DNA from: Anaerolineae bacterium
GTDB taxonomy: Bacteria; Chloroflexota; Anaerolineae; Aggregatilineales; Aggregatilineaceae
Length of the DNA stretch: 64,000 nucleotides
Assembly: GCA_018432315.1 (NCBI GenBank)
Contig: JAHDLB010000001.1
Location: 124,001 to 188,000, forward strand
Direction of reading: 5' to 3'
Part shown: positions 55,953-63,980 of the stretch, piece by piece
Position numbering within the stretch: the first letter of the stretch is position 1
Layout of the letters: every line of letters starts with the position of its first letter
Translations under genes and position numbers: made by a program
The notes under the pieces: model-generated
Seen by the model: only the letters and a program-made list of their open reading frames with translations
What the model was told of the DNA's origin: nothing
Databases searched by the model: none

Positions 55953-56360
55953 TCAGGACACGAACCAGACCGGTTCGCCGGTCAGAATCTGTTTGAGCAG
56001 GCCGGGGAACACCTGGCGCAGAATCGGCTTGCCGATCAGCCCGTTGAAACCCGCCGCCCGCAGCGCCTGCACGTCCGTCGCCATCACGCTGGCGGTCATG
56101 GCGATAATCGTCGCTTCCTTGTACGTGCTGTCGCTGCGCAGCATCTTGAGCATCTCGTAGCCGTCGTACGGGCGCATCTGGATATCCAGGAAGATCACGT
56201 CGGGCACCGCCGGCAGCTCGCGCACTTTGTCCATGAAATTGGTATTGTCGTCCAACAGCGTGATGTCGGCTCCGATCACCTTGGAGGCGAGCACGTGCAT
56301 CACCTCGCGGCTCAGCGCGTCGTCGTCGACGTAGAGCAGTTTGGTTTGTGACTCGGACAT
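55953..56360 (-). CDS. Lone response-regulator receiver domain protein (tandem paralogue)
   Basis: A 135-residue receiver-only protein with an acidic cluster in YVDDDALS, phosphoacceptor D59 (VIFLDIQMRPYDGYEM), TAS switch region (IAMTAS) and Lys in LIGKPIL. It lies 26 bp after the kinase gene and 24 bp before its paralogue. With no output domain it may act by protein contact, as a phosphate sink or as a relay to an unlinked phosphotransferase. Confidence 0.92.
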   Translation of the reverse strand: MSESQTKLLYVDDDALSREVMHVLASKVIGADITLLDDNTNFMDKVRELPAVPDVIFLDIQMRPYDGYEMLKMLRSDSTYKEATIIAMTASVMATDVQALRAAGFNGLIGKPILRQVFPGLLKQILTGEPVWFVS

Positions 56361-56386
56361 CCTCGGCTCCTCCTCAAGCCCACAGG

Positions 56387-58468
56387 TTACGCAGTGACCT
56401 CGGCGGTCTCCTCGACCTCGCCATCTGCCTCGACCGGTTTGACCGGCAGCACGACGTAGAACGTGGTGCCGGCCCCCGCCTCGCTCTCGAACCAGATCCG
56501 CCCGCCGTGCGCCTCAACGAACGCTTTGGTGATGGGCATCCCCAGGCCGGTGCCGGGCGTCTCCTGAAGCTCGTGCTTGGCCTGGCGGAACGTCTCGAAC
56601 ACCAGGTGCTGCTGGTCCGGCGGGATGCCGATGCCGGTATCGCTCACGGTGAGGTGGACCTCGTCGTCCGCGTGTTTGGCCGCGATCGTGATGCGGCCTT
56701 CCGGCGTGAACTTGACCGCGTTCGACACCATGTTGAGCAGAATCTGGCGGATGCGGCGGCGGTCGCCGGAGATGGTCGGCAGGTCGTCCTCGATGTCGGT
56801 GACGATCTCGATCGGCTTGTCCTTCACCAGCCCTTTCGCCGTCGAGAGCAGGCTGGTCAGCGATTCGTTGAGGTCCACGTCCTGGATGAAGAGGTCCATC
56901 ATGCCGACCTCGATCTTGGTCAGGTCGAGGATGTCGTTGATCAGGCTGAGCAGGTGATTGCTGCTGTTGATGACTTTGTTCAGGCTGTCCAACTGGTCGT
57001 CGTTGACCGGGCCGAGGATGCCGTCCGCCACGAAGCCGGTGAAGTTGATGATCGCGTTCAGCGGCGTGCGCAGCTCGTGCGACATGTTCGCCAGGAACTG
57101 CGATTTCACCTGGCTGGCCTGCTCGGCTATCAGGCGGGCGTTCTCCGCCTCGGCGAACAGCTCCGCATTGCGCACGGCCACCGCGATCTGTTCGGCCAGC
57201 GTGGTCAGCACGCGCAGGTCGTCGTCGCTGAACCGGTTCTCGACGGTCGACTGCACGCTGAAGACGCCGATCAGGCGCTCGCCGAGCAGCATCGGGACCG
57301 CCAGCTCCGAGCGCGTGTTGGGCAGCACTTCCTGCCACTGGTGGATGGTGGACTGGCGGACGTCGTTCACCACGACCGGCTCGCGCGTGCGGGCGGCCAG
57401 CGCCACGATGCTCGGATCGGCGTCGAGCGGGATGTCGTGCAGCGTGGCGAGCAGGCCGGTGGTCCCGGAGAGATTCGCGCCGGCGACGCGTTCGAGCACG
57501 TCGTTGTCGCGCAGCAGGAACACGAACGAGGCGTAGAGATCGTAACTGTTGACGGTGAGCGTGGTCACCTGGCGCAGCAGCTCGTCGATGTCGAGCACGG
57601 TCGTGATCTGCTTGGACACTTCCGCTGCCGTTTGCAGGTCGTGCGTGCGGGCGTTGACGCGGTCTTCCAACAGCTCGAACGACTCGCGGAGCTGGTCGGT
57701 CATGCTGTTGAACGACTGCGCCAGCTCGCCGATCTCGTCCTGGCTGGTCACCTCGGCCCGCCGCGACAGGTCGCCGCCGCGAATGGCCTGCGTGGTGGTC
57801 ACCAGCTTGGCGATCGGGCGCGTGATGCTGGTCGTGGTCAGGAAACCGGCCACCACGCCGATCACCAGCGCCAGCACGGCGGTGACGATCCAGTAGGTGC
57901 GGTTGGCGTTCTGCGTGCGCACCGATTCATCGACCCGGTCCTGCACGCCCGCGCGAATGTTGGTGCTCAGTTGATCGAGCAGGGTGTTCAGGCGGCGCTG
58001 AAGCGAGGCGAGGTCGGTGTGGCGCAGGGTCTGCGCGCGGGCCCAGCGGCCTTCTTGGGAGACGGTGGTCAGCTCGTTGACGAGGCCGGTGAGCTCCGCG
58101 CCCAGCGCCTGCAGATCGGCCAGCAGGGGCCGGTTTTCGGCCATCAGGCCCCCGCTCTCGTCCGGTGCACCAGCCTGCAAGGCGTCGAGCTGCCGGTTGA
58201 ACGCCTCCAACTCGCCGGTCAGACGCTGTTCGATCAGGCCAGTCTGGCGCGTGAGCAGCATGTTGTCGACGGTCGCCACCACGGCCAGCCAGCTTATCTG
58301 GAGATCGGCCACGCTTTCCAACTGGTCGGCGCCGTCGCGGGTGGCGTTGATGGTATCTTCGACCGACCGCGTGTAGAACAGGCCCGTGCTGCTGGCGACC
58401 AGCACCAGCGCCACCATCAGCGCAAAGCCGAGCGCGGTCCGTTGTCCAATCGAAAACCTGAATCGCAT
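56387..58468 (-). CDS. Membrane histidine kinase (helical sensor-HAMP-GAF-HisKA-HATPase)
   Basis: A 693-residue kinase. TM1 (about 11-33) precedes a helical, 4HB-like extracytoplasmic domain (to about 210), then TM2 (TYWIVTAVLALVIGVVAGF), HAMP, a short coiled coil, GAF (about 290-430), HisKA with H464 in MSHELRTP, and HATPase_c with N box MVSNAVKF, DTGIGIP and GTGLGMPI. GGAGG lies 6 nt before ATG 58468. It is encoded between a sugar-binding-like lipoprotein gene and two receiver genes. The helical ectodomain could be contacted by that lipoprotein, as in other binding-protein-assisted kinases. Confidence 0.92.
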   Translation of the reverse strand: MRFRFSIGQRTALGFALMVALVLVASSTGLFYTRSVEDTINATRDGADQLESVADLQISWLAVVATVDNMLLTRQTGLIEQRLTGELEAFNRQLDALQAGAPDESGGLMAENRPLLADLQALGAELTGLVNELTTVSQEGRWARAQTLRHTDLASLQRRLNTLLDQLSTNIRAGVQDRVDESVRTQNANRTYWIVTAVLALVIGVVAGFLTTTSITRPIAKLVTTTQAIRGGDLSRRAEVTSQDEIGELAQSFNSMTDQLRESFELLEDRVNARTHDLQTAAEVSKQITTVLDIDELLRQVTTLTVNSYDLYASFVFLLRDNDVLERVAGANLSGTTGLLATLHDIPLDADPSIVALAARTREPVVVNDVRQSTIHQWQEVLPNTRSELAVPMLLGERLIGVFSVQSTVENRFSDDDLRVLTTLAEQIAVAVRNAELFAEAENARLIAEQASQVKSQFLANMSHELRTPLNAIINFTGFVADGILGPVNDDQLDSLNKVINSSNHLLSLINDILDLTKIEVGMMDLFIQDVDLNESLTSLLSTAKGLVKDKPIEIVTDIEDDLPTISGDRRRIRQILLNMVSNAVKFTPEGRITIAAKHADDEVHLTVSDTGIGIPPDQQHLVFETFRQAKHELQETPGTGLGMPITKAFVEAHGGRIWFESEAGAGTTFYVVLPVKPVEADGEVEETAEVTA

Positions 58469-58492
58469 GTTTGCCTCCAACCGGCGAAAGAG

Positions 58493-59449
58493 TTACTTGG
58501 TGATGAGCGCCAGATCGACCGGGATGAAGTCCTCGACGTCCTCACCGTTCAGATAGGCCACGGCGGCCTCGACGCCCAGGCGGCCCATTTCGGCAGGTTG
58601 TTGGGCCACGGTCGCCAGCAGGTCGCCCGCTTCGAGCGCGGTAATCGCATCTTCCACCGCGTCGAAGCCCACGAACTGGATGTCGCCCGCGCGGTCGGCT
58701 TCCTTCGCCGCCTCGATCGCGCCCAGGATCATCTCGTCGTTGTGGGCAAACACGCCGTCGATCTCGTCCTGCTCTTCGAGAATCTGGGCGAAGACCGTCT
58801 GCCCCTCGGCGCGGTCGAAGTTGGCCGTTTCCTGGGCCACCAGTTCCATGTCGGGATAGGCTTCCATCGCTTCGTTGAACCCGGCGCCACGCGCCTCGGC
58901 GGCAGATGTGCCGGGGATGCCCTGCAGTTCGACGATCTTGCCGGTCTTGCCCAGGCTCTCGGCCAGGTAGTCGCCCGCCATCTTGCCGCCGGCCAGGTTG
59001 TCCGACGCGATGTGCGACACGATTTCGCCGCCGCTGGCGCTGCGATCGATGGTGAAGACCGGGATGCCCGCCTCGTTGGCGGCCTCGATGGCCGCGACGA
59101 CCGCGTCGCTGCCCACCGGGTTGATCAGCAGCACGCTCACGCCCTGGTCGATCAGGGACTGGATCTGGGTGGTTTGCTGGTCGGCGTCGTCACCGGCGTC
59201 CTCGACCACCAGCGTCACGCCCAGGCGTTCGGCGGCGGCTTCGGCGCCCTCCTGGAGCGAGACGAAGAAGGGGTTTTGCAGGGTCGAGACCGACAGCCCA
59301 ATGGTGACCTCGGCGGCCTCGGTTGCTTCGGGCGTGGCCGCCTGGCCGTTGTCGTCATCGTCGTCGCCGCAGGCTGCCAGCAGCAGGGCGATCAACAACG
59401 ACACGAGCAGGAACAACTTCAAATAACGGGACGAATTCGAGCGGTTCAT
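58493..59449 (-). CDS. Ribose-binding-protein-like lipoprotein, likely sensory
   Basis: A 318-residue periplasmic-binding-protein-fold lipoprotein (Peripla_BP_4, RbsB-like). The lipobox LLAAC is followed by an acidic low-complexity linker (GDDDDDNG, then Thr/Glu/Ala-rich). The mature domain has IGLSVSTLQNPFFVSLQEGA, VLLINPVGSDAVVAAIEAAN, FTIDRSASGG and VFAHNDEMILGAIEA. No ABC permease or ATPase gene is nearby; 24 bp later comes the histidine kinase. It is therefore more likely a ligand receptor for that kinase than a transporter part. AGAGGAG precedes the ATG. Confidence 0.9.
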   Translation of the reverse strand: MNRSNSSRYLKLFLLVSLLIALLLAACGDDDDDNGQAATPEATEAAEVTIGLSVSTLQNPFFVSLQEGAEAAAERLGVTLVVEDAGDDADQQTTQIQSLIDQGVSVLLINPVGSDAVVAAIEAANEAGIPVFTIDRSASGGEIVSHIASDNLAGGKMAGDYLAESLGKTGKIVELQGIPGTSAAEARGAGFNEAMEAYPDMELVAQETANFDRAEGQTVFAQILEEQDEIDGVFAHNDEMILGAIEAAKEADRAGDIQFVGFDAVEDAITALEAGDLLATVAQQPAEMGRLGVEAAVAYLNGEDVEDFIPVDLALITK

Positions 59450-59478
59450 GGTCGATCACTCCTCTTGATCACCGGGCG

Positions 59479-59874
59479 TTAGAGAACTTGCATGTCGACG
59501 GATGAGCCGGCAGGCGATGCGTCGCAGTTCTGGATGAACTCCAGCACCTTCGGCAGGTTGAACGGCTTCACCACGAAAGCGTGCGCGCCCACTTTGCGCG
59601 CCTGCTCGAGACGGTCGATGTTATCGTTGGCGGACAGCATGATCACGACGGCATCCGGATAGCGGTCGATCATTTTCTCGGCCAGCTCCAGCCCGTCGCC
59701 GTCGGGCAGTTCGATGTCCAGCAAGGCGAGGTCGAACCGGGTGTCCTCGATCAGCCGGGCGACGTCGCTGCCCAGCTCGGCCTGGTGAATCTCGTAGTCG
59801 CCAGACATCAGGGCGTAGAACAACAGCTTACGATTGTCGGCATTGTCGTCGAGAATGAGCACACGCTTGGTCAT
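59479..59874 (-). CDS. Lone response-regulator receiver domain protein, first gene of signalling operon
   Basis: A 131-residue receiver-only protein: acidic pair in LILDDNADN, phosphoacceptor D53 (ALLDIELPDGDG), Ser switch (IMLSANDN) and Lys in FVVKPFNLP. It is less similar to the other two receivers than they are to each other. It lies 29 bp before the lipoprotein gene and opens the operon. The 198 bp upstream (59875-60072) are AT-rich, with a minus-strand TATAAT (plus 60019-60024) but no clear -35 box. Confidence 0.9.
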   Translation of the reverse strand: MTKRVLILDDNADNRKLLFYALMSGDYEIHQAELGSDVARLIEDTRFDLALLDIELPDGDGLELAEKMIDRYPDAVVIMLSANDNIDRLEQARKVGAHAFVVKPFNLPKVLEFIQNCDASPAGSSVDMQVL

Positions 59875-60072
59875 AACTCGCTCTTTCGACGGGAGAAGTG
59901 CGGCGGTGTGTGCCGGGTACCCCCTTGCTTGCAGTGGCAGGACTCATTCACGGCGTAAATGAATCCTGGATTCTATCTTACATCAAGACGGCGGCAGAAT
60001 GAAGGAAAAATAATGAAAATTATATGAAAACTGTGAGGATGACCGGTTTGTGTTACTGAATCGCACCGAATC

Positions 60073-62292
60073 TCACTGAATCTCGACGACGAGCATCGTC
60101 ATATCGTCGAACTGGGGTGCGTCCTGGCGATAGGCGGCCACGGCGTCGAACACCGCCGCGCACAGATCGTCGGCGGAACGGCGCGCGCTGCCTTGCAGCA
60201 TGGCGACAAACTCGTCGCGCTCCAACAGGCGGCCATCCGGCGCGGGGACGTCGGTCAGGCCATCGGTGTAGAGCACCAGCCGGTCGCCGGGCGCCAGGTC
60301 GAGGTGATCTTCGGAGAGGGGGACCGGCTCGTTGTCGAACAGCCCCAGCAGCGGCCCCTGGCCGGGCAGCTCGTGGATCGCGCCGTCGCGCAGCAGGATC
60401 GGGCGTTCGTGCCCGGCGCGGGCGTAGGTCAGCCGCCGGGATGCCCGGTCGACCACGGCGTAGAACATGGTCACGAACATATTCGGCTCGCTCAGTTCCA
60501 TCAACAGGCGGTTGATGTTCTGGAGCACGGCGCGCGGCGACGGCGTCCGGCGGGCCTCGGCCAGCAGCAGGCTGCGCGTCAGGGCCATGTACAGCGCGGC
60601 GGGCATCCCCTTGTCGGACACGTCCGCGACGGTGATGCCGAAGCGGTCCGCGTCGAGCGGGAACACGTCGTAGAAATCGCCGCCGACCTGCCGCGCCGGG
60701 TCGCTGCGCGCGGCAAACCGGAAGCCCGCCACCTGGGGGAAGGTGCGCGGCAGCATGCTCTGCTGGACCTGCCGGGCCAGCTCAAGCTCGCGCTCCATGC
60801 GCTCTTTGTGGGCCAGCTCGGCCTGGGCGGCTTCCAATTCCGCGATCTTGGCCCGCAGGTCGGCGATCAGCCCTGCGCGCTGGATCGCCAGCGCCGCCTG
60901 GTCCGCGAACGTTTGTAGCAGCGCGATCTCGCCCGGCTCGAAGCGGTTGCGGCGCGTGGAGTGGACGATCATCAGCCCGGCCTGCTGGTCCCCGGCCACC
61001 AGCGGCACGGCCAGCCCGGCGCGCAGGGCCGCCCCTTCGACGTCCGGCGGGCGCGGCGCGATGCCCGGCGGCCAGTGGTTGAACCGCTGCGGGGCGTTCT
61101 CCGCTGCCGCCGCGAACACCGCCCCCGCGTCGAGTTCCAGGCCCAGCAGGTCCGGCTCCCAGCCGCCGACGGCCAGCACGCGCGCCCGCCCGTCCGGCAG
61201 GCGGTAGTAGAGGATGGCGCGATCCGCGCCGCACAGGTCGCATGCCGAACGGCACGCGCGGTCGGCGAGGTCTTCCAGGTCGCTGGAGCCGATCAGCGCC
61301 TGGCCCATTTCCTGGAAGGACACGAGCGCCCGCGTGCGCTGCTCCATCACGCGGTTGGCGACTTCCAGCTCGACCAGCTTGCGCTCGAGTTCGGCGTTGG
61401 CGGTGACCAGCGCCTGCTCGCTGGCCGCGAACAGGTTGAAGGTGCGGCGTATCTGCTCGGCGTCGAAGTGCAGCACGTCGTCCAGCGCCAGATGGCCGAG
61501 CGCGGCCAGTTCCAGCGCGTACCCGGCGACCGGCAGTTGGCTCGGCTCGTCGAACAGGGCGGGCGCCGTCGCGCCGCTGGCGTGGAAGAAGTCGAACAGG
61601 ACGACGTCGCCGCGCCGCCCGGTATGGTCACACTGGGCGCAGCGCCCGGCGCGGAAGAACGCGGCATCGGCGGGCAGGTTCGCGCCGGACGGCGTCTGGC
61701 GCAGGCGATCCAGCTCGTCGGGCGGGACCGGCTGCTTGCAGTGCGGGCAGAGCATCGCCAGCCGCTGGACCGCGATCACCCAGGCCAGCCCGGCCAGGTC
61801 GTCGCGCGCCGCGCCCAGGTCCAGCAGGTGGCGGGCGACGTTCGCGCCGCGAAACACCGTGTCGAGCTGCGAGAGGACCAGCCGCCCCTTGCGCGCCGCG
61901 GCCAGCGCTGCCGGGGCGGAGTCCGCGGACAGGCGGTCCACCACGATCAGGCCCGGCCTGCGCTGGGTCGCGCCCACGATGTGCTCGTCATAGGGATGGG
62001 CCGGGGTCACCGGCAGCAGGTGCACCCGGTCGCGCAGGTGGCGCGGCGGGCGGACGGCGTCCCGGTCTTCGGCGACGATGATGCACGGGGGATGGGCTTC
62101 CATCGCGTCGCGCATCAGGATGCGGAAGATCGTCGAGCGCCCGCTGGACAGGAAGCCGCCCGGCCCGCTCGTCAGGGCATTCGAGCGCAGGTCCAGCCCG
62201 GCTACCACGATCAGGCCGGACCGCGCTGCGACGAGCTGTTCGACGGTGGTGTCGACCACCGGCAGGTGGAAGAAATCGGTGAGTTTGAGCAT
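60073..62292 (-). CDS. Degenerate GspE/PilB-type ATPase domain fused to GAF and SpoIIE-type PP2C phosphatase
   Basis: A 739-residue protein. Residues about 20-280 follow the C-terminal half of type II secretion ATPases: a ruined Walker A (SSGRSTIF where GKTT is expected), a Walker B-like LIVVDRLSADS, SQLDTV in place of the His box STLHT, and the full tetracysteine motif C182xxC185 (QRLAMLCPHCKQPV) and C218xxC221 (RCAQCDHTGRRGD). A coiled coil (about 295-325), GAF (about 330-480) and a PP2C/RsbU-like domain (about 500-739) follow, the last with GGDFYDVF, ADVSDKG, LYTDGLTD and FDDMTMLVV. AGGAG 6 nt upstream fixes ATG 62292. The phosphatase looks active; the ATPase does not, so it is probably a zinc-stabilised interaction module. 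Confidence 0.85.
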   Translation of the reverse strand: MLKLTDFFHLPVVDTTVEQLVAARSGLIVVAGLDLRSNALTSGPGGFLSSGRSTIFRILMRDAMEAHPPCIIVAEDRDAVRPPRHLRDRVHLLPVTPAHPYDEHIVGATQRRPGLIVVDRLSADSAPAALAAARKGRLVLSQLDTVFRGANVARHLLDLGAARDDLAGLAWVIAVQRLAMLCPHCKQPVPPDELDRLRQTPSGANLPADAAFFRAGRCAQCDHTGRRGDVVLFDFFHASGATAPALFDEPSQLPVAGYALELAALGHLALDDVLHFDAEQIRRTFNLFAASEQALVTANAELERKLVELEVANRVMEQRTRALVSFQEMGQALIGSSDLEDLADRACRSACDLCGADRAILYYRLPDGRARVLAVGGWEPDLLGLELDAGAVFAAAAENAPQRFNHWPPGIAPRPPDVEGAALRAGLAVPLVAGDQQAGLMIVHSTRRNRFEPGEIALLQTFADQAALAIQRAGLIADLRAKIAELEAAQAELAHKERMERELELARQVQQSMLPRTFPQVAGFRFAARSDPARQVGGDFYDVFPLDADRFGITVADVSDKGMPAALYMALTRSLLLAEARRTPSPRAVLQNINRLLMELSEPNMFVTMFYAVVDRASRRLTYARAGHERPILLRDGAIHELPGQGPLLGLFDNEPVPLSEDHLDLAPGDRLVLYTDGLTDVPAPDGRLLERDEFVAMLQGSARRSADDLCAAVFDAVAAYRQDAPQFDDMTMLVVEIQ

Positions 62293-62405
62293 AGCGCACT
62301 CCTGATCCAATAGTGTACTGAGGATCGCCCATCCGGTACACTATTCAGTTGCACGTCGATCGTACAAACGCACGACCGGACACGCTCGAACACAAGGAGG
62401 AACCC

Positions 62406-62894
62406 ATGAGCGCCGATACCGTCTTACGCCAGCAACTGCTCGCGCTGCTGGATGGCCGCAACGCCCACGCGTCGCTGGATGACGTGGTGGCCGACTTTCC
62501 GCCGGAGCACTTCAACACGCGCCCGCCGCACGTGCCCTACTCGCCCTGGCACCTGTTGGAGCACATCCGCATCGCCCAGTGGGATATCCTGGAATTCGTT
62601 CGCAACCCGGCTTACCAGTCGCCGCCCTGGCCCGAAGGCTACTGGCCGGCGCCGGACGCGGAAGCCGACGAAGCCGCCTGGAACGCCACCCTGGCGGCCA
62701 TCCGCGCGGACATGGCCGCGCTCAAGGCGATGGTGCAGGACCCGGCCACCGATCTCACCGCGGAGCTGCCCCACGCGCCGGGCTATACGCTGCTGCGCGA
62801 GGTCCTGCTGGTGGCCGATCACAACGCCTATCACGTGGGCGAGTTCGGCATTCTGCGGCAGGTGATGGGCACCTGGCCGCCCGGCCACGAATAG
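62406..62894 (+). CDS. DinB-like four-helix metal-binding protein
   Basis: A 162-residue protein of the DinB/YfiT-like fold. The probable metal histidines are H53 (HLLEHIRIAQWD) with H139 and H143 (DHNAYHVGEFGIL). AGGAGG before ATG 62406 rules out the longer frame from 62349. Family members are thiol-dependent transferases or stress proteins; bacillithiol- or mycothiol-linked roles are known for some. It is monocistronic, followed by a strong hairpin, and transcribed away from the phosphatase gene. Confidence 0.85.
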   Translation: MSADTVLRQQLLALLDGRNAHASLDDVVADFPPEHFNTRPPHVPYSPWHLLEHIRIAQWDILEFVRNPAYQSPPWPEGYWPAPDAEADEAAWNATLAAIRADMAALKAMVQDPATDLTAELPHAPGYTLLREVLLVADHNAYHVGEFGILRQVMGTWPPGHE

Positions 62895-62924
62895 ATTCCG
62901 CTGGCTCGCTGGACCCCATCTGCG

Positions 62925-62962
62925 CGGGGCCGCCCCGGTGAACGGTTGCCGGGGCGGCCCCG
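62925..62962 (+). terminator. Hairpin terminator after the DinB gene
   Basis: The perfect 14-bp stem CGGGGCCGCCCCGG / CCGGGGCGGCCCCG has a 10-nt loop and is followed by TTCGTG. It starts 30 bp after the stop. Its strength without a longer U-tract is uncertain. Confidence 0.7.
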
Positions 62963-63030
62963 TTCGTGATGGCGCCCAGGCAGCGGACCGCTCCCGGTTG
63001 ACGCACGCCGCCACTCACCCGCCTACCTGG

Positions 63031-63183
63031 CCCCCAAATTTTGGGGGGTTCGATGGGACTATACACGATTAAAATAGTAGTTTATAATAGAACTACTATA
63101 AGCTGTACGCGGCATGATTGAGGCGGCGCTTCTCTTTTGGGGGAGGCGAATTATTTTATGAGGACCCCCTAAGAATTGGGGGG
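63031..63183. repeat. Pair of similar CCCCC(A/T)AA...TTGGGGGG palindromes flanking a promoter
   Basis: The 371-bp gap 62895-63265 holds no gene. Besides the terminator at 62925 it has CCCCCAAATTTTGGGGGG (63031-63048) and CCCCCTAAGAATTGGGGGG (63165-63183). Both can fold into short hairpins with 3-nt loops, and they bracket the promoter and operator at 63060-63099. They may be protein-binding sites or leader RNA elements; the first could also help terminate upstream transcripts. Confidence 0.5.
63060..63099 (+). promoter_or_regulatory. Promoter with 9-bp inverted-repeat operator before the ABC operon
   Basis: TATACA (63060-63065) and TATAAT (63083-63088) are 17 bp apart. The -10 box sits inside the perfect inverted repeat ATAGTAGTT-N8-AACTACTAT (63074-63099). 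A repressor bound here would block the promoter. Such sites are common before efflux-type ABC operons controlled by small GntR (YtrA) or PadR proteins, but no regulator gene is visible in the window. Confidence 0.65.
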
Positions 63184-63265
63184 CCGGACGTAGTTGAGGG
63201 GCCCGTATAGTGTCTATAGCGACGACGCGAATTTGCATCTCCATACCTTCAATAAGGAGTGGCCT

Positions 63266-63970
63266 ATGATCCGGCTGGAACACGTAGCCAAGCGGTACAA
63301 GATGGGCGAGGTGGTTGTGACCGCGCTCGATGATGTCTCGCTCGAAGTGGACAAGGGCGAGTTCCTGGTGGTGCTCGGCCCTTCGGGCAGCGGCAAGACG
63401 ACGCTGCTCAACATCATCGGGGCGTTGGACGAGCCGACGTCCGGGGAGGTCCACATCAACGGCGGGACCGTGTCGCTCAACAGCACCGGCGACCGCTTCC
63501 GGTTCCGGCGCGAGACGGTCAGCTTCATCTTCCAGACGTTCAACCTGTTCCCCAGCCTGACCGCGCTGGAGAACGTGCAGTTCGTGCTCGACATGGCGAA
63601 TACGAGCGACAGCGCCGAGCGTGCGCGGGACGTGCTGGCGAGCGTGGGCCTGGGGGAGCGCGTGAACCACTTCCCGCACGAACTGAGCGGCGGCGAGCAG
63701 CAGCGCGTCGCCATCGCCCGCGCGCTGGCGACCGGCAACCCGATCCTGCTGGCCGACGAGCCGACCGGCGAGCTGGACTTCAAGACCGGCATCCAGATCC
63801 TGGACCTGCTGGCGCACCAGGCGGGCGACGGCAAGACCGTGCTGGTAGTGACGCACAACCGCGAGATCTCGCGCATCGCCGACCGCGTGGTCGAGTTGAG
63901 CAGCGGGCACATCATCAGCGACGGGCCGCCGCGCACCGGCAAAGCGGCCATCGCCGATTTGCAGTGGTGA
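63266..63970 (+). CDS. LolD/MacB-type ABC transporter ATPase
   Basis: A 234-residue ATPase with Walker A GPSGSGKTT, Q-loop FIFQTFNLFPSLTALENV, signature LSGGEQQRVAIARAL, Walker B ILLADEPTGELD and switch His in VVTHNREIS. The DEPTGELD motif and the length mark the MacB/LolD/FtsE group, which works with FtsX-like permeases in export, lipoprotein release or peptide-antibiotic resistance. AAGGAG 6 nt before ATG 63266 rules out the longer frame from 63194. A following open frame starts 10 bp after the stop. Confidence 0.93.
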   Translation: MIRLEHVAKRYKMGEVVVTALDDVSLEVDKGEFLVVLGPSGSGKTTLLNIIGALDEPTSGEVHINGGTVSLNSTGDRFRFRRETVSFIFQTFNLFPSLTALENVQFVLDMANTSDSAERARDVLASVGLGERVNHFPHELSGGEQQRVAIARALATGNPILLADEPTGELDFKTGIQILDLLAHQAGDGKTVLVVTHNREISRIADRVVELSSGHIISDGPPRTGKAAIADLQW

Positions 63971-63980
63971 GGGGCGCGCC

